Below are positions 51,812 to 59,904 of a stretch of DNA of 64,000 nucleotides, in pieces. Within the stretch, counting starts at the first letter, position 1, and every line of letters starts with the position of its first letter. The DNA lies in assembly GCF_022539405.1 (NCBI RefSeq), contig NZ_CP054394.1, positions 2,550,501 to 2,614,500 of the forward strand. Direction: 5' to 3'. A program made the translations under genes and the position numbers. Below the pieces are notes generated by a model. It was not told the DNA's origin. It ran no database searches and saw only the letters and a program-made list of their open reading frames with translations. The DNA comes from Natranaerofaba carboxydovora (lineage in GTDB: Bacteria > Bacillota > Natranaerobiia > Natranaerobiales > Natranaerofabaceae).

Positions 51812-51868
51812 TTGTTTTTATCACCTCCCATGTTCCATTTAATATTTTGTTCCAAATTAAAAATAAAA

Positions 51869-51887
51869 AAACGCCCAACGGGCGTTT
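51869..51887 (-). terminator. Terminator after the 114-residue ORF
   Basis: AAACGCCC-AAC-GGGCGTTT (51869-51876, 51880-51887) followed by a T-run on the minus strand, ten bases past the stop. Confidence 0.9.
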
Positions 51888-51896
51888 AATTTTTTC

Positions 51897-52241
51897 CTAT
51901 TCATCCTTTAATTTATAGATAGCTTTTACAACGGATTCGAGAATTCCCTCACCTGTATGAAATACTTCTTTTTCTTTACCTTCATGGTTTGCAAGTAAAT
52001 TAATACTTATTACATCCCTATCGTAGCTTCCTTTTCTGGTCTCTGCAAGGAGCCTTTCATCTTTTACATCACCTAATTTTTCATCAATTAATTCACAAAA
52101 ACAATTGCCAATGGCACCAAGCAAAGTTTCACCTGTCGCCTGATATTTCCTGTACTCCTCCTCATCAATCTTTACCTCCATTGAAACCTGAATCGAACCA
52201 TCCTCTAATACCTTACTGTACATACTTACAAGTTCAACCAT
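51897..52241 (-). CDS. Hypothetical protein, 114 residues
   Basis: Not recognised. Soluble, acidic, mixed alpha/beta pattern; begins MVELVSMYSKVLEDGSIQVS and contains two cysteines (CFCELIDEK). AAGGGGGC lies eight bases before the ATG and a strong terminator follows, so the gene is probably real. Part of the cytoplasmic block between murC/radical SAM and the GT4 gene; a half copy of the dispersed repeat separates it from the radical SAM gene. No function proposed. Confidence 0.7.
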   Translation of the reverse strand: MVELVSMYSKVLEDGSIQVSMEVKIDEEEYRKYQATGETLLGAIGNCFCELIDEKLGDVKDERLLAETRKGSYDRDVISINLLANHEGKEKEVFHTGEGILESVVKAIYKLKDE

Positions 52242-52268
52242 ATTTTCTAGCCCCCTTATAGATCATAC

Positions 52269-52316
52269 TTGATTTGGATACAAAAAGTCATATGAACAAA
52301 GTTTTGTTTTTAATCA
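52269..52316. repeat. Half copy of the dispersed palindromic repeat supplying a stop codon
   Basis: TTGATTTGGATACAAAAAGT then CATATGAACAAAGTTTTG and TTTTTAATC. The TAA of the radical SAM gene (52310-52312) lies in the repeat's TTTTTAATC block, so insertion or recombination here appears to have set the end of that protein. Confidence 0.7.
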
Positions 52317-53653
52317 AATAGTTCTACTTCTATATCAAATTCATCTTCCAAACTTGAATAGTGTTCCCCTCTTAAATCAAAGCCTTTATTGTCAAAAGCC
52401 TTCCCTGGTAGGATGACACAGTCATAATTTTCTTTTAGGTATTCAGCAAAAAACTGCTTTTTCAGGCAGTCTCTAAAGTCATCTACTACCAAAAGACCTG
52501 CTGATATTATATTTCCTCCAAGATATTTGCTTTTTACTTTTTTTATATCTACCTTATTTTGGAGCTTGTCTTTATCTTTAGCTTTATTTGTCTCCCTTTT
52601 AAGTATATTATATCCTCCCTCAGAGGCTAATAACAATATATTCTTTTTTTGATCAGTTTTTGGATCAGAAACCGAAAGTCCTGCCAAAAATTTTATTTCT
52701 TCTGGCGAGATATCATAATCAAAACATAGCCCGCTAGATTCACCTTTACTTTTTTCTATTTTTACAGTTTTATTTTCTAAAGATATAACCGGGTTTTTCT
52801 TATATGTAACAAGACGATAGGCATGAACACTGCTTGGGACATCCTCTTCGTCTATCTTTAGGATAAGATCATTTCTTTTGATTCCTTTTTTATGGGCTGG
52901 CGAATCCTTGATTACACCTGACACTATAGGTGCTGCTTCAGTTTTAATGGAAGGTTCAATCAAAATTGGCACATCAAACTGGTCCTTAATTTTGTATAGC
53001 TCTTGGTAATAATCAGGTGGAACTTTTAATTTATCATTAAACTTTGTAAATCCAGGAACAAACAATCTTACTGTTTTGGCCCCATTGTCCTCTAAATGTT
53101 TTATCGTTTCTAACAGCCTTTCCCAGCCGTATAGAAAGGATAACGAAACTATACTTCCATTGTAATCTATTCCTAGTCTATTAAATTTTTGGGGAAGCTC
53201 TCTTGCTATATATGGTGATGTATCCTTCATTATTTCACACCTTAAATCTTCATCCAATACATTAATAGAAAGATTAATCTCTATTGGCTCTAAGTTCTTT
53301 AATACTTTTAATATATTATCATCAATCAAAGTACCATTTGTTGTTATCTGTATAGGTACCAAAGGATATTTATCCCTTAAAAACTCCAATATTTCAATTA
53401 TATTTGGATGTAAGAAAGGCTCTCCTTCTGAAATTTTAGTAGCTGATTCACCAATAATAATTTTCTTTTTTTCATCCAAAAAAATAGAAGCCTCTTTAAC
53501 CTCATTTAAGGTTAAAGGAGGCAATCTTATCTCTTTTAGATCCGGGGGGTTTTGGTTATTACTGCAGAAGATACAGTTTAGGTTACAGCCACTAATAAGT
53601 GGAAGTATATTTGAATTGTGGATAGATTCTAAAATAAGATTTAAGTTATCCAT
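52310..53653 (-). CDS. Radical SAM protein with internal PDZ domain and DUF512-like C terminus
   Basis: 447 residues. The radical SAM cluster motif is CNLNCIFC (C-x3-C-x2-C) at about 23-30, with GEPFLHP and ITTNGTLI typical of the barrel (20-240). A PDZ-like domain follows (about 240-300; VSGVIKDSPAHKKGIKRNDL), then a C-terminal region (about 330-440) resembling DUF512. In the PDZ-radical SAM-DUF512 proteins I know the PDZ is at the front, so this order is unusual. Four bases after murC; no obvious ribosome binding site, suggesting coupling. Substrate unknown. Confidence 0.75.
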   Translation of the reverse strand: MDNLNLILESIHNSNILPLISGCNLNCIFCSNNQNPPDLKEIRLPPLTLNEVKEASIFLDEKKKIIIGESATKISEGEPFLHPNIIEILEFLRDKYPLVPIQITTNGTLIDDNILKVLKNLEPIEINLSINVLDEDLRCEIMKDTSPYIARELPQKFNRLGIDYNGSIVSLSFLYGWERLLETIKHLEDNGAKTVRLFVPGFTKFNDKLKVPPDYYQELYKIKDQFDVPILIEPSIKTEAAPIVSGVIKDSPAHKKGIKRNDLILKIDEEDVPSSVHAYRLVTYKKNPVISLENKTVKIEKSKGESSGLCFDYDISPEEIKFLAGLSVSDPKTDQKKNILLLASEGGYNILKRETNKAKDKDKLQNKVDIKKVKSKYLGGNIISAGLLVVDDFRDCLKKQFFAEYLKENYDCVILPGKAFDNKGFDLRGEHYSSLEDEFDIEVELFD

Positions 53654-53657
53654 AAAG

Positions 53658-55091
53658 TTAGCCGTTTGATTTAGCTTTGTTACTAGAATCTAATTCTAAT
53701 TTTTCCTTTAGGTCTTCTGCAGCTTTGTAAATATCACCAGCTCCCATGGTTATAACATAATCACCCGGCTTTACTGTATCTTCTAGGTATTTTACTATAT
53801 CGTCTTTATCATCCATTACTAGAACTTCTTTAGTGGAGAGGCTTTCACTTTTTATTATTTTGTCTGCTAATATATCTGATGAGACACCTTCAATAGGTTC
53901 TTCCCCTGCAGGATATACTTTATTTAGGATAATTTTGTCCGCATAACCAAAAGACTCGGCAAATTCCTCCATCAAAAATTTTGTCCTTGAATACCTGTGA
54001 GGCTGAAAAACAGCTATAACATTTCCTTCGCATTCATTTTTGGCAGTCTTCAAAGTAGCCTCAATCTCAGTTGGATGATGAGCATAATCATCCACAATAA
54101 CTGTATCATTAACTTTACCAACTATGGTAAAGCGCCTTTTGGCACCTTTAAACTTAGATAAAGCTTTTTTAATTTTATCAAAATCTATTCCAAGCTGTAA
54201 TGCTACCACTGCTGCTGCGGCAGAGTTCTGGATATTATGTTCTCCGGGCACCTGCATTTCTATAGTTCCAAGTTCGATAGTTCCAAGTTCGTTTGCTTTT
54301 CCATTTTCTTTTAAAACAAACTTTGATCCGCCTTTAAAAAGCTTAATGTCATCGATAACATAATCGGCATCATCTGACTTACCGAAGGTTATTAGCTTTT
54401 TATCCACACCTTGTATTACTCTTTTTATGTGATCGCAGTCAGCACTTACTACAGCAACTCCACCTGGCTTCAAGTTAGCCAAAAACTCCTCATATGTTTT
54501 AAGAAGCTTCTCAAAGTCCCCATCATAGTATTCTAGATGATCTGCCTCAATATTTGTTATCACCGCTATATAAGAATTATATCTCAAAAAAGAATGATCA
54601 CTTTCACAGGCTTCTGCAACGATTTTATCCCCTCCACCTGTTCTAGCATTACCACCAAAATTAGATAGCTCTCCCCCGATAAGAGCCGTTGGGTCAAGAC
54701 CGCTTTCTGCCAAAATCAATGATATCATGGAAGTTGTAGTAGTTTTACCATGAGCTCCCGCAACACCTATGCCATCCTTTTCGTTAAATAAATGTGCAAG
54801 AAGCTCAGAGCGATGCCATAAAGGTATATTTTTTTCTTTGGCAGCTTTTATTTCTTCGTTATCTGCATATATTGCAGTAGAATACACTACCAGGTCAGTG
54901 TTATCCACATTGTCTTTTGAGTGAAATAAATTTATTTTTGCTCCCATATTTTCAAGAGAAGAAATAAGTGAAGAAGGAGTAATATCTGAACCTGTTATTT
55001 CATATCCATTTTGTAAGAACACTTTAGCAAGAGCACTCATCCCATATCCACCTATACCTATGAAGTGAATTTTATTTACATTATTAAACAT
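53658..55091 (-). CDS. murC: UDP-N-acetylmuramate-L-alanine ligase
   Basis: 477 residues. N-terminal Rossmann domain (HFIGIGGYGMSALAKVF), ATP-grasp-like central domain with the P-loop GVAGAHGKTTTTSMI, the HPTEIEATL region (DDYAHHPTEIEAT) and the C-terminal ligase domain. It adds L-alanine to UDP-MurNAc, the first amino acid of peptidoglycan. Unusually placed outside a dcw cluster, beside a DnaA-box array. GAGAGGAATAATT precedes the ATG; the radical SAM gene follows. Confidence 0.97.
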   Translation of the reverse strand: MFNNVNKIHFIGIGGYGMSALAKVFLQNGYEITGSDITPSSLISSLENMGAKINLFHSKDNVDNTDLVVYSTAIYADNEEIKAAKEKNIPLWHRSELLAHLFNEKDGIGVAGAHGKTTTTSMISLILAESGLDPTALIGGELSNFGGNARTGGGDKIVAEACESDHSFLRYNSYIAVITNIEADHLEYYDGDFEKLLKTYEEFLANLKPGGVAVVSADCDHIKRVIQGVDKKLITFGKSDDADYVIDDIKLFKGGSKFVLKENGKANELGTIELGTIEMQVPGEHNIQNSAAAAVVALQLGIDFDKIKKALSKFKGAKRRFTIVGKVNDTVIVDDYAHHPTEIEATLKTAKNECEGNVIAVFQPHRYSRTKFLMEEFAESFGYADKIILNKVYPAGEEPIEGVSSDILADKIIKSESLSTKEVLVMDDKDDIVKYLEDTVKPGDYVITMGAGDIYKAAEDLKEKLELDSSNKAKSNG

Positions 55092-55249
55092 AATTATTCC
55101 TCTCTTTCGATGAAGAATGGTTATAAATAATATGATAAAAAGAAACTAGTCGTGATATATTATAACACATATAAAAAAAGGTTAAACGCATAATAATATA
55201 ATATCTTAATCTAATTATTAATCCGATATCAAAATTTTATACACAAAGA

Positions 55250-55275
55250 TAATTCTGGTACAAAAAGTCATATGC
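55250..55275. repeat. Fragment of the dispersed palindromic repeat upstream of murC
   Basis: TAATTCTGGTACAAAAAGTC followed by ATATG matches the left arm. It lies in a very AT-rich stretch (55130-55380). Confidence 0.6.
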
Positions 55276-55390
55276 AAAAATAAAAGATTAATATAATTTT
55301 TATGTTTATTATATTATGTATCCTAAAAACTATTTTAGATTTTAGAGATTATACGTGTTTATACCCCTTTTTAGTAATTGCTAAAAAAAG

Positions 55391-55550
55391 TAATCCACAA
55401 ATTCCACAGGTTTATCCACACAACCACCCCGGATTTTAAGCAATCCACAAAGTTATCCACTTTATCCACAGGTTATTTACATAAAAATGTGGACATACTT
55501 CTCACAAAGTTATTCACATTTCTCTGTGGATAACCCGCTATTTATCCACA
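55391..55550. other. Dense DnaA-box cluster (oriC-like or DnaA-titrating locus)
   Basis: Four perfect TTATCCACA boxes: plus strand at 55412-55420, 55462-55470 and 55542-55550, minus strand at 55525-55533. Three one-mismatch boxes lie at 55391-55399, 55453-55461 and 55510-55518, and further weak matches are present. The flank 55130-55380 is extremely AT-rich and could serve as an unwinding element. No dnaA, dnaN or rpmH is near. The 492-base gap 55092-55583 holds nothing else except a repeat fragment and a terminator. Confidence 0.8.
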
Positions 55551-55551
55551 C

Positions 55552-55584
55552 AAAAAAACTACCCTATTCTTAAATAAGGTAGTT
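55552..55584 (-). terminator. Terminator of the tsa operon
   Basis: AACTACC / GGTAGTT (55557-55563, 55578-55584) with a partly paired interior, followed on the minus strand by seven T. It abuts the last DnaA box. Confidence 0.8.
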
Positions 55585-56627
55585 CACATCTCAAGGTTTG
55601 GAACAGCATTTAGATCAAGGGCTGTCGATATTTTGTTTTCTTTGTATGAATGATATGCAGAGGCTCCAACCATAGCCGCGTTATCAGTACACAGTATCAA
55701 GGGTGGAGAATGGACTTTTATCCCGAGATCTTTTGCTTTTTCTTTGAATTCATCTCTCAAAGCAGAGTTTGCTGATACACCCCCGGCTAGCACTACATCA
55801 TTCACATTCTTATCCCTGGCTGCTTCTAAGGTATTACTAACAAGCACATCAATAACTGACTTTTGAAAACCAGCGGCTACGTCTTTTTTATCCACAGTCT
55901 CTGATTTCATCTCACAGCGGTTCAAATAATTTAACACAGCACTTTTTAATCCACTAAAGCTAAAATCATATGGTGATGTTGGATCTTTTAATTTGGCCTT
56001 TGGAAATTCAATTCTTCCTTCCAGGCCTTTTTTTGCTAATTTGTCTATCTTTGGGCCTCCTGGATAACCAAGATCAAGGGCTCTAGCTATCTTGTCAAAA
56101 GCTTCTCCTGCTGCATCATCCACAGTCCTTCCAATTATCTCAAATTCATTGTGGTTCTTCATATATATTATATCAGTATGCCCTCCAGAGACCACCAGGG
56201 CTATCAAAGGAAATTCAGGCGGCACTCCATAATTTTCATCTATACTCTTGTCCAAAAAATTTGCGTATATATGGCTTTTGATATGATGTTGTGGGACGAG
56301 GGGGATGTTTTTGGCATAAGAAAGAGATTTGGCATAAGATAGCCCCACAAGCAGAGGACCAACAAGTCCCGGTCCGTGGGTAACTCCGATAGCATTTAAT
56401 TCTTCTAAACTAACATTTGCTTCTTCTAGTGATTTTTTTACAACTGGTATCAAAAGCTTCAAGTGTTCTCTTGAAGCAATCTCCGGGACAACTCCTCCAT
56501 AAAGGCTGTGAGTTTCTCTTTGGGAGCTTATTACATTACTTAATATTTTGTGGCCATCCTTTATTACCGCTGCTGTTGTATCATCACAAGAAGTCTCTAT
56601 AGCAAGTATTTTTATCCCTTCCTGCAT
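55584..56627 (-). CDS. tsaD: tRNA N6-adenosine threonylcarbamoyltransferase
   Basis: 347 residues: ILAIETSCDDTTAAV, the metal-binding HHIKSHIYAN (H-x3-H), LVVSGGHTDIIYM, DDAAGEAFDKIARAL, GGVSANSALRD and the C-terminal CTDNAAMVGASAY. Transfers the threonylcarbamoyl group to A37 of ANN-decoding tRNAs. It is the last gene of tsaE-tsaB-rimI-tsaD, whose products (with TsaC elsewhere) form the t6A pathway. GAGGAGTG precedes the ATG, which follows the rimI stop by one base. Its terminator borders the DnaA-box cluster. Confidence 0.98.
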   Translation of the reverse strand: MQEGIKILAIETSCDDTTAAVIKDGHKILSNVISSQRETHSLYGGVVPEIASREHLKLLIPVVKKSLEEANVSLEELNAIGVTHGPGLVGPLLVGLSYAKSLSYAKNIPLVPQHHIKSHIYANFLDKSIDENYGVPPEFPLIALVVSGGHTDIIYMKNHNEFEIIGRTVDDAAGEAFDKIARALDLGYPGGPKIDKLAKKGLEGRIEFPKAKLKDPTSPYDFSFSGLKSAVLNYLNRCEMKSETVDKKDVAAGFQKSVIDVLVSNTLEAARDKNVNDVVLAGGVSANSALRDEFKEKAKDLGIKVHSPPLILCTDNAAMVGASAYHSYKENKISTALDLNAVPNLEM

Positions 56628-56628
56628 A

Positions 56629-57132
56629 TCAATACACTCCTCTAGATATCTTCTTTTGCATTAATATAGCATCTTCACCATTATCCTGATAATAGGAGGG
56701 CCTGACACCTATTGTACTAAATCCCATACTCTCATAAAGCCTTCTTGCTGTATCATTTGACCTTCTTACTTCAAGGGTAATATACTTAAAACCTTTAGTC
56801 TTAGCAAATAGGGTGATAAAACGAAGCAGCTTGGTGCCAAATCCTTTTTTTCTGTAATCAGGAGCTACGGCAAAGTTGGTAATATGAATTTCATTGTGGA
56901 TAAACCACATCCCCATATAGGCTACAATATCATCTTCATGCTCTAGTACAATATATCTTGCAAGACTATTTTGAAATAGCTCATAGATAAAAGAATCCTT
57001 TGACCAGGGGCTATTAAAAGAATTAATCTCAATCTCTCTAATTTTATCTAAATCTTTTTCTTTCATTTCTCTTATTTCTATTTTTTCTTCTAATATTTTA
57101 TCTTTCACTTTTCTAATCGACCCTTTCTTCAC
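56629..57132 (-). CDS. rimI: Ribosomal-protein-alanine N-acetyltransferase (GNAT)
   Basis: 167 residues; GNAT fold with the acetyl-CoA loop YRKKGFGTKLL and ARRLYESMGFSTIGVRPSYY. RimI acetylates ribosomal protein S18 in E. coli; here it sits between tsaB and tsaD as in many Firmicutes. It overlaps tsaB by about 20 bases. The GTG at 57132 is the longest start; a GTG eight codons later is also possible. Confidence 0.93.
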   Translation of the reverse strand: MKKGSIRKVKDKILEEKIEIREMKEKDLDKIREIEINSFNSPWSKDSFIYELFQNSLARYIVLEHEDDIVAYMGMWFIHNEIHITNFAVAPDYRKKGFGTKLLRFITLFAKTKGFKYITLEVRRSNDTARRLYESMGFSTIGVRPSYYQDNGEDAILMQKKISRGVY

Positions 57133-57841
57133 GTTTTTTCTCAGCTTCAGATTTTCTAATATATATAGGTGTTAATTCATGAGGTGAAAGGATATTACCT
57201 TTTTTTATTTCGTTTAGTCCAAGTCTTGCTGTAACAGAAGCTCTATTTATCTCTATTTCTTTATAAGTATGCACAGACAAAAAAGGAGTATTCTCTATCA
57301 ATTCTTCCCTAAAAACATCCACTCCATCACCTGTAAATAAAATTTCAGTTTTATATTTGTCACGTTCCTTACTTACCTTTTCCTTATTTAGATCCAAAAA
57401 AAGCTGTTCCAAAGAAATCACCCTGTATTCCCATAACCTCTCTACTCCGTTTTCTGTACCTTCATATAAGCAGGTATAAACCTCATTTTTCCTAGCATCC
57501 AACACAGGACAGATCAACCCAATAATTGGCCTCTGGTTAGCAAGTACATCAAGGCTTGAAACACCGACAAGAGGGATATCATAACCTGTACTTAGCCCAA
57601 ATGCAGTGGCTATACCTATTCTAAGTCCAGTAAAAGAACCAGGGCCATTAACAACACTGATCCCAGAAAGCTCTTCTAGTACTGTTTTGCTATCAGTCAA
57701 AACTTTATCAACAAGGGGCATTAATTTTTCAGAATGAGTCCTTTTATCCCTTAAAGTATATTCTGCTATTAGCCCGTCATATTCACATATAACAGATACA
57801 GAAGTCGCTTTTGTAGAAGTATCTAAACCAAGAACTTTCAT
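57113..57841 (-). CDS. tsaB: tRNA threonylcarbamoyladenosine biosynthesis protein TsaB
   Basis: 242 residues, ASKHA-fold homologue of TsaD lacking its metal-binding histidines: VLGLDTSTKATSVSVI, LSGISVVNGPGSFTGLRIG and the conserved AFGLSTGYDIPLVGVSSL. It is a scaffold that dimerises with TsaD. Overlaps the tsaE stop by four bases (ATGA type) and rimI at its end, so the four genes are tightly coupled. Confidence 0.97.
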   Translation of the reverse strand: MKVLGLDTSTKATSVSVICEYDGLIAEYTLRDKRTHSEKLMPLVDKVLTDSKTVLEELSGISVVNGPGSFTGLRIGIATAFGLSTGYDIPLVGVSSLDVLANQRPIIGLICPVLDARKNEVYTCLYEGTENGVERLWEYRVISLEQLFLDLNKEKVSKERDKYKTEILFTGDGVDVFREELIENTPFLSVHTYKEIEINRASVTARLGLNEIKKGNILSPHELTPIYIRKSEAEKKREERVD

Positions 57842-58314
57842 AGCGTTAAGTTTGCCCCCTCTTCTTTTATTATCTTTAAAAGATTATCATACCTCTCACC
57901 CTGAGAAGAAAGAACAAGGCGGCGTCTACTGTTATCTTCGACAAAGATTTTTATTTTCAAATACTCCTCTAGAGATTCAAAGTCTTCCATCTTTTCAAAC
58001 CATTCAATCACCGTCACACCATCATCATACATATAATCAAATAACCCAACCTCTATCAACTCTTCAGGATCTTCAATTCTATATAGATCAAAATGATACA
58101 ACGTTAATCTACCATGATACTCCTGCATCAAAGTAAATGTTGGGCTCGTTATGGGGTTATCTATATCTAGACCACTGCCAAGACCTTTAGTAAACAAAGT
58201 CTTACCTGCACCAAGATCTCCTGACAAAAGTATTATATCACCTTTATCTAAGTATTTTGCAAGATTACGGGCAATATTTTTAGTTTCCTCCGGAGAATTT
58301 GTATATATTTCCAT
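57838..58314 (-). CDS. tsaE: tRNA threonylcarbamoyladenosine biosynthesis ATPase TsaE
   Basis: 158 residues, P-loop ATPase with LLSGDLGAGKTLFTKGLGSG, SPTFTLMQEY, HFDLYRIEDPEEL and the ligand WFEKM after VTVIEW. First gene of the t6A operon. GAGGGGTTTTAAAG precedes the ATG. ATP hydrolysis by TsaE resets the TsaBD complex between cycles. Confidence 0.97.
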   Translation of the reverse strand: MEIYTNSPEETKNIARNLAKYLDKGDIILLSGDLGAGKTLFTKGLGSGLDIDNPITSPTFTLMQEYHGRLTLYHFDLYRIEDPEELIEVGLFDYMYDDGVTVIEWFEKMEDFESLEEYLKIKIFVEDNSRRRLVLSSQGERYDNLLKIIKEEGANLTL

Positions 58315-58348
58315 CTTTAAAACCCCTCATCATTGTAATAATTAAATC

Positions 58349-58422
58349 TTGATTCTGGTGCAAAAGTCATATGAAATAAAAACATTATATTTTTTATGTG
58401 AACAAACTTTTCTCAGTAGAAT
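58349..58422. repeat. Degenerate copy of the dispersed palindromic repeat between tsaE and the PRC-barrel gene
   Basis: TTGATTCTGGTGCAAAAGTC at the left, then ATATGAA; the right arm is decayed (TTTTATGTGAACAAACTTTT). A further end fragment, TTTGCGCCAGAATTA, lies at 58500-58514. The 261-base gap 58315-58575 has no other feature. Confidence 0.65.
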
Positions 58423-58575
58423 ATAATTTTGCTAAATATATATACATTATATCATTCCCTTTACACAAACTAAAATAGGCTGAGACATATTTAGCTTTGT
58501 TTGCGCCAGAATTAGATTAATAATAAAAGTAATAATTAGGAAAAATATTAAAAAACAGTAAGGAGGCGATCAAAT

Positions 58576-59817
58576 TTGAATAGAAGCGAACTAATCAATT
58601 TGCCGGTAATCACTTTGGATGATGGAAGTTTTGTAGGTCAAATAAAGGATTTGATAATCGAACCTAACGAAAAGATGATTATAGGTTTTGAGATTGGAAG
58701 TAAAAGACTCTTTCAGGCAAAACATAAGTATATATACTTAGGAGATATTGAGACTATCGGCAGCTATGCAGTTACGATAGCTACAAAGAATGTAATATTC
58801 ACAGAGGAACAAAAGGCTACGCGGCAGTTTAAAAATTATAATTCCCCTTTGGGCAAAAGAATTATTACAAGGTCTGGAAGCTTTGCCGGAAGAGTAGTAG
58901 ATTTTTCATTTGATCTACATTCTGGAATATTAGACAAACTCTATATCAAAAACGAAGAATACGATATTGAAAGCCTATCCCTATCTTCAAACAGCATATT
59001 AACCCTGGGCAAAGATGTAATAGTTACAGATATCGAGCCACCACTTAAAAGCACAACAAATGAAACAAATGATAAATATTCAGATGAGACACATGATAGT
59101 CACTCAGATAACACAAAAACAGGACAGGGGCAATTTTCAAAGAAATTTGGCAGTTCAAAGTTTAGCAGCACCCTTGAGGAAAAAGCCGTTGATTTTGCCA
59201 TTGGAAGGCAAGTCTTTAGGACAGTTAAAGATAGTCATGGTGGAGTAATTATTAACCGGGGAGAAATAATAAAGCCCGAAGTAATTGACCTTGCCAGAGA
59301 AAAAAATAGGCTTGCACACCTTCTAGTAGCAGCAGGAGTAAGCGAAATAATTGAAGGTTTAGATTACACCTGGGAAAAAATTGATGAAGGAAGTAGAAAA
59401 CTAATTGAAAATTTGAATCAAATTAAAAAGGAGTTAAAGACTCAGGATAAGCCACAAGACTTCTTTACCCATATAATAGACCTTGATGATACTTTGTATA
59501 AACTTTGGAACGAAAGACTAAAGAGAACCTTTGCTAATATGGATTTTGATTACAATACTGCAGCTAGTATCAAGCAATTTCTGTTAAATAAGACTCCAGC
59601 TTTTAGAGTTACAAATGAAAAAGGAGAGGTTTTAAAAGAAAAAAATGATGCCATCACTAAGGATAATTTAGAGGTGTTATATAGACCCGAAGATCTTATC
59701 GCACTTCTTGCAGCCGTTAGCGCCAAAGAGGTTACAGACTTTATCCAGAATATAGAATCAAATATTATGGACCAAATCAAAAGAGAAAAGCCGGAAAAAA
59801 ATGAGATCATGAATTAA
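58576..59817 (+). CDS. Protein with two PRC-barrel domains
   Basis: 413 residues from TTG 58576 (AAGGAGGCG upstream). Two PRC-barrel beta domains, about 1-75 (LINLPVITLDDGSFVGQIKDL) and 90-160 (GKRIITRSGSFAGRVVDFSF), then a low-complexity Thr/Asp/His/Ser linker (165-205) and a helical C-terminal half with no recognised family (GVIINRGEIIKPEVIDLA resembles a third barrel-like start). PRC barrels mediate protein contacts in ribosome maturation and in photosynthetic or sporulation proteins. Precedes tldD by 87 bases, so they may share a transcript. Confidence 0.8.
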   Translation: MNRSELINLPVITLDDGSFVGQIKDLIIEPNEKMIIGFEIGSKRLFQAKHKYIYLGDIETIGSYAVTIATKNVIFTEEQKATRQFKNYNSPLGKRIITRSGSFAGRVVDFSFDLHSGILDKLYIKNEEYDIESLSLSSNSILTLGKDVIVTDIEPPLKSTTNETNDKYSDETHDSHSDNTKTGQGQFSKKFGSSKFSSTLEEKAVDFAIGRQVFRTVKDSHGGVIINRGEIIKPEVIDLAREKNRLAHLLVAAGVSEIIEGLDYTWEKIDEGSRKLIENLNQIKKELKTQDKPQDFFTHIIDLDDTLYKLWNERLKRTFANMDFDYNTAASIKQFLLNKTPAFRVTNEKGEVLKEKNDAITKDNLEVLYRPEDLIALLAAVSAKEVTDFIQNIESNIMDQIKREKPEKNEIMN

Positions 59818-59904
59818 ATTTAGGTTAAGCTTTTAGAGGAAAAATATACCGGAGTCAAGAATAAATAAGACTAGCAACAGATGTTTGAAAGGAGGACAAC
59901 TTTT

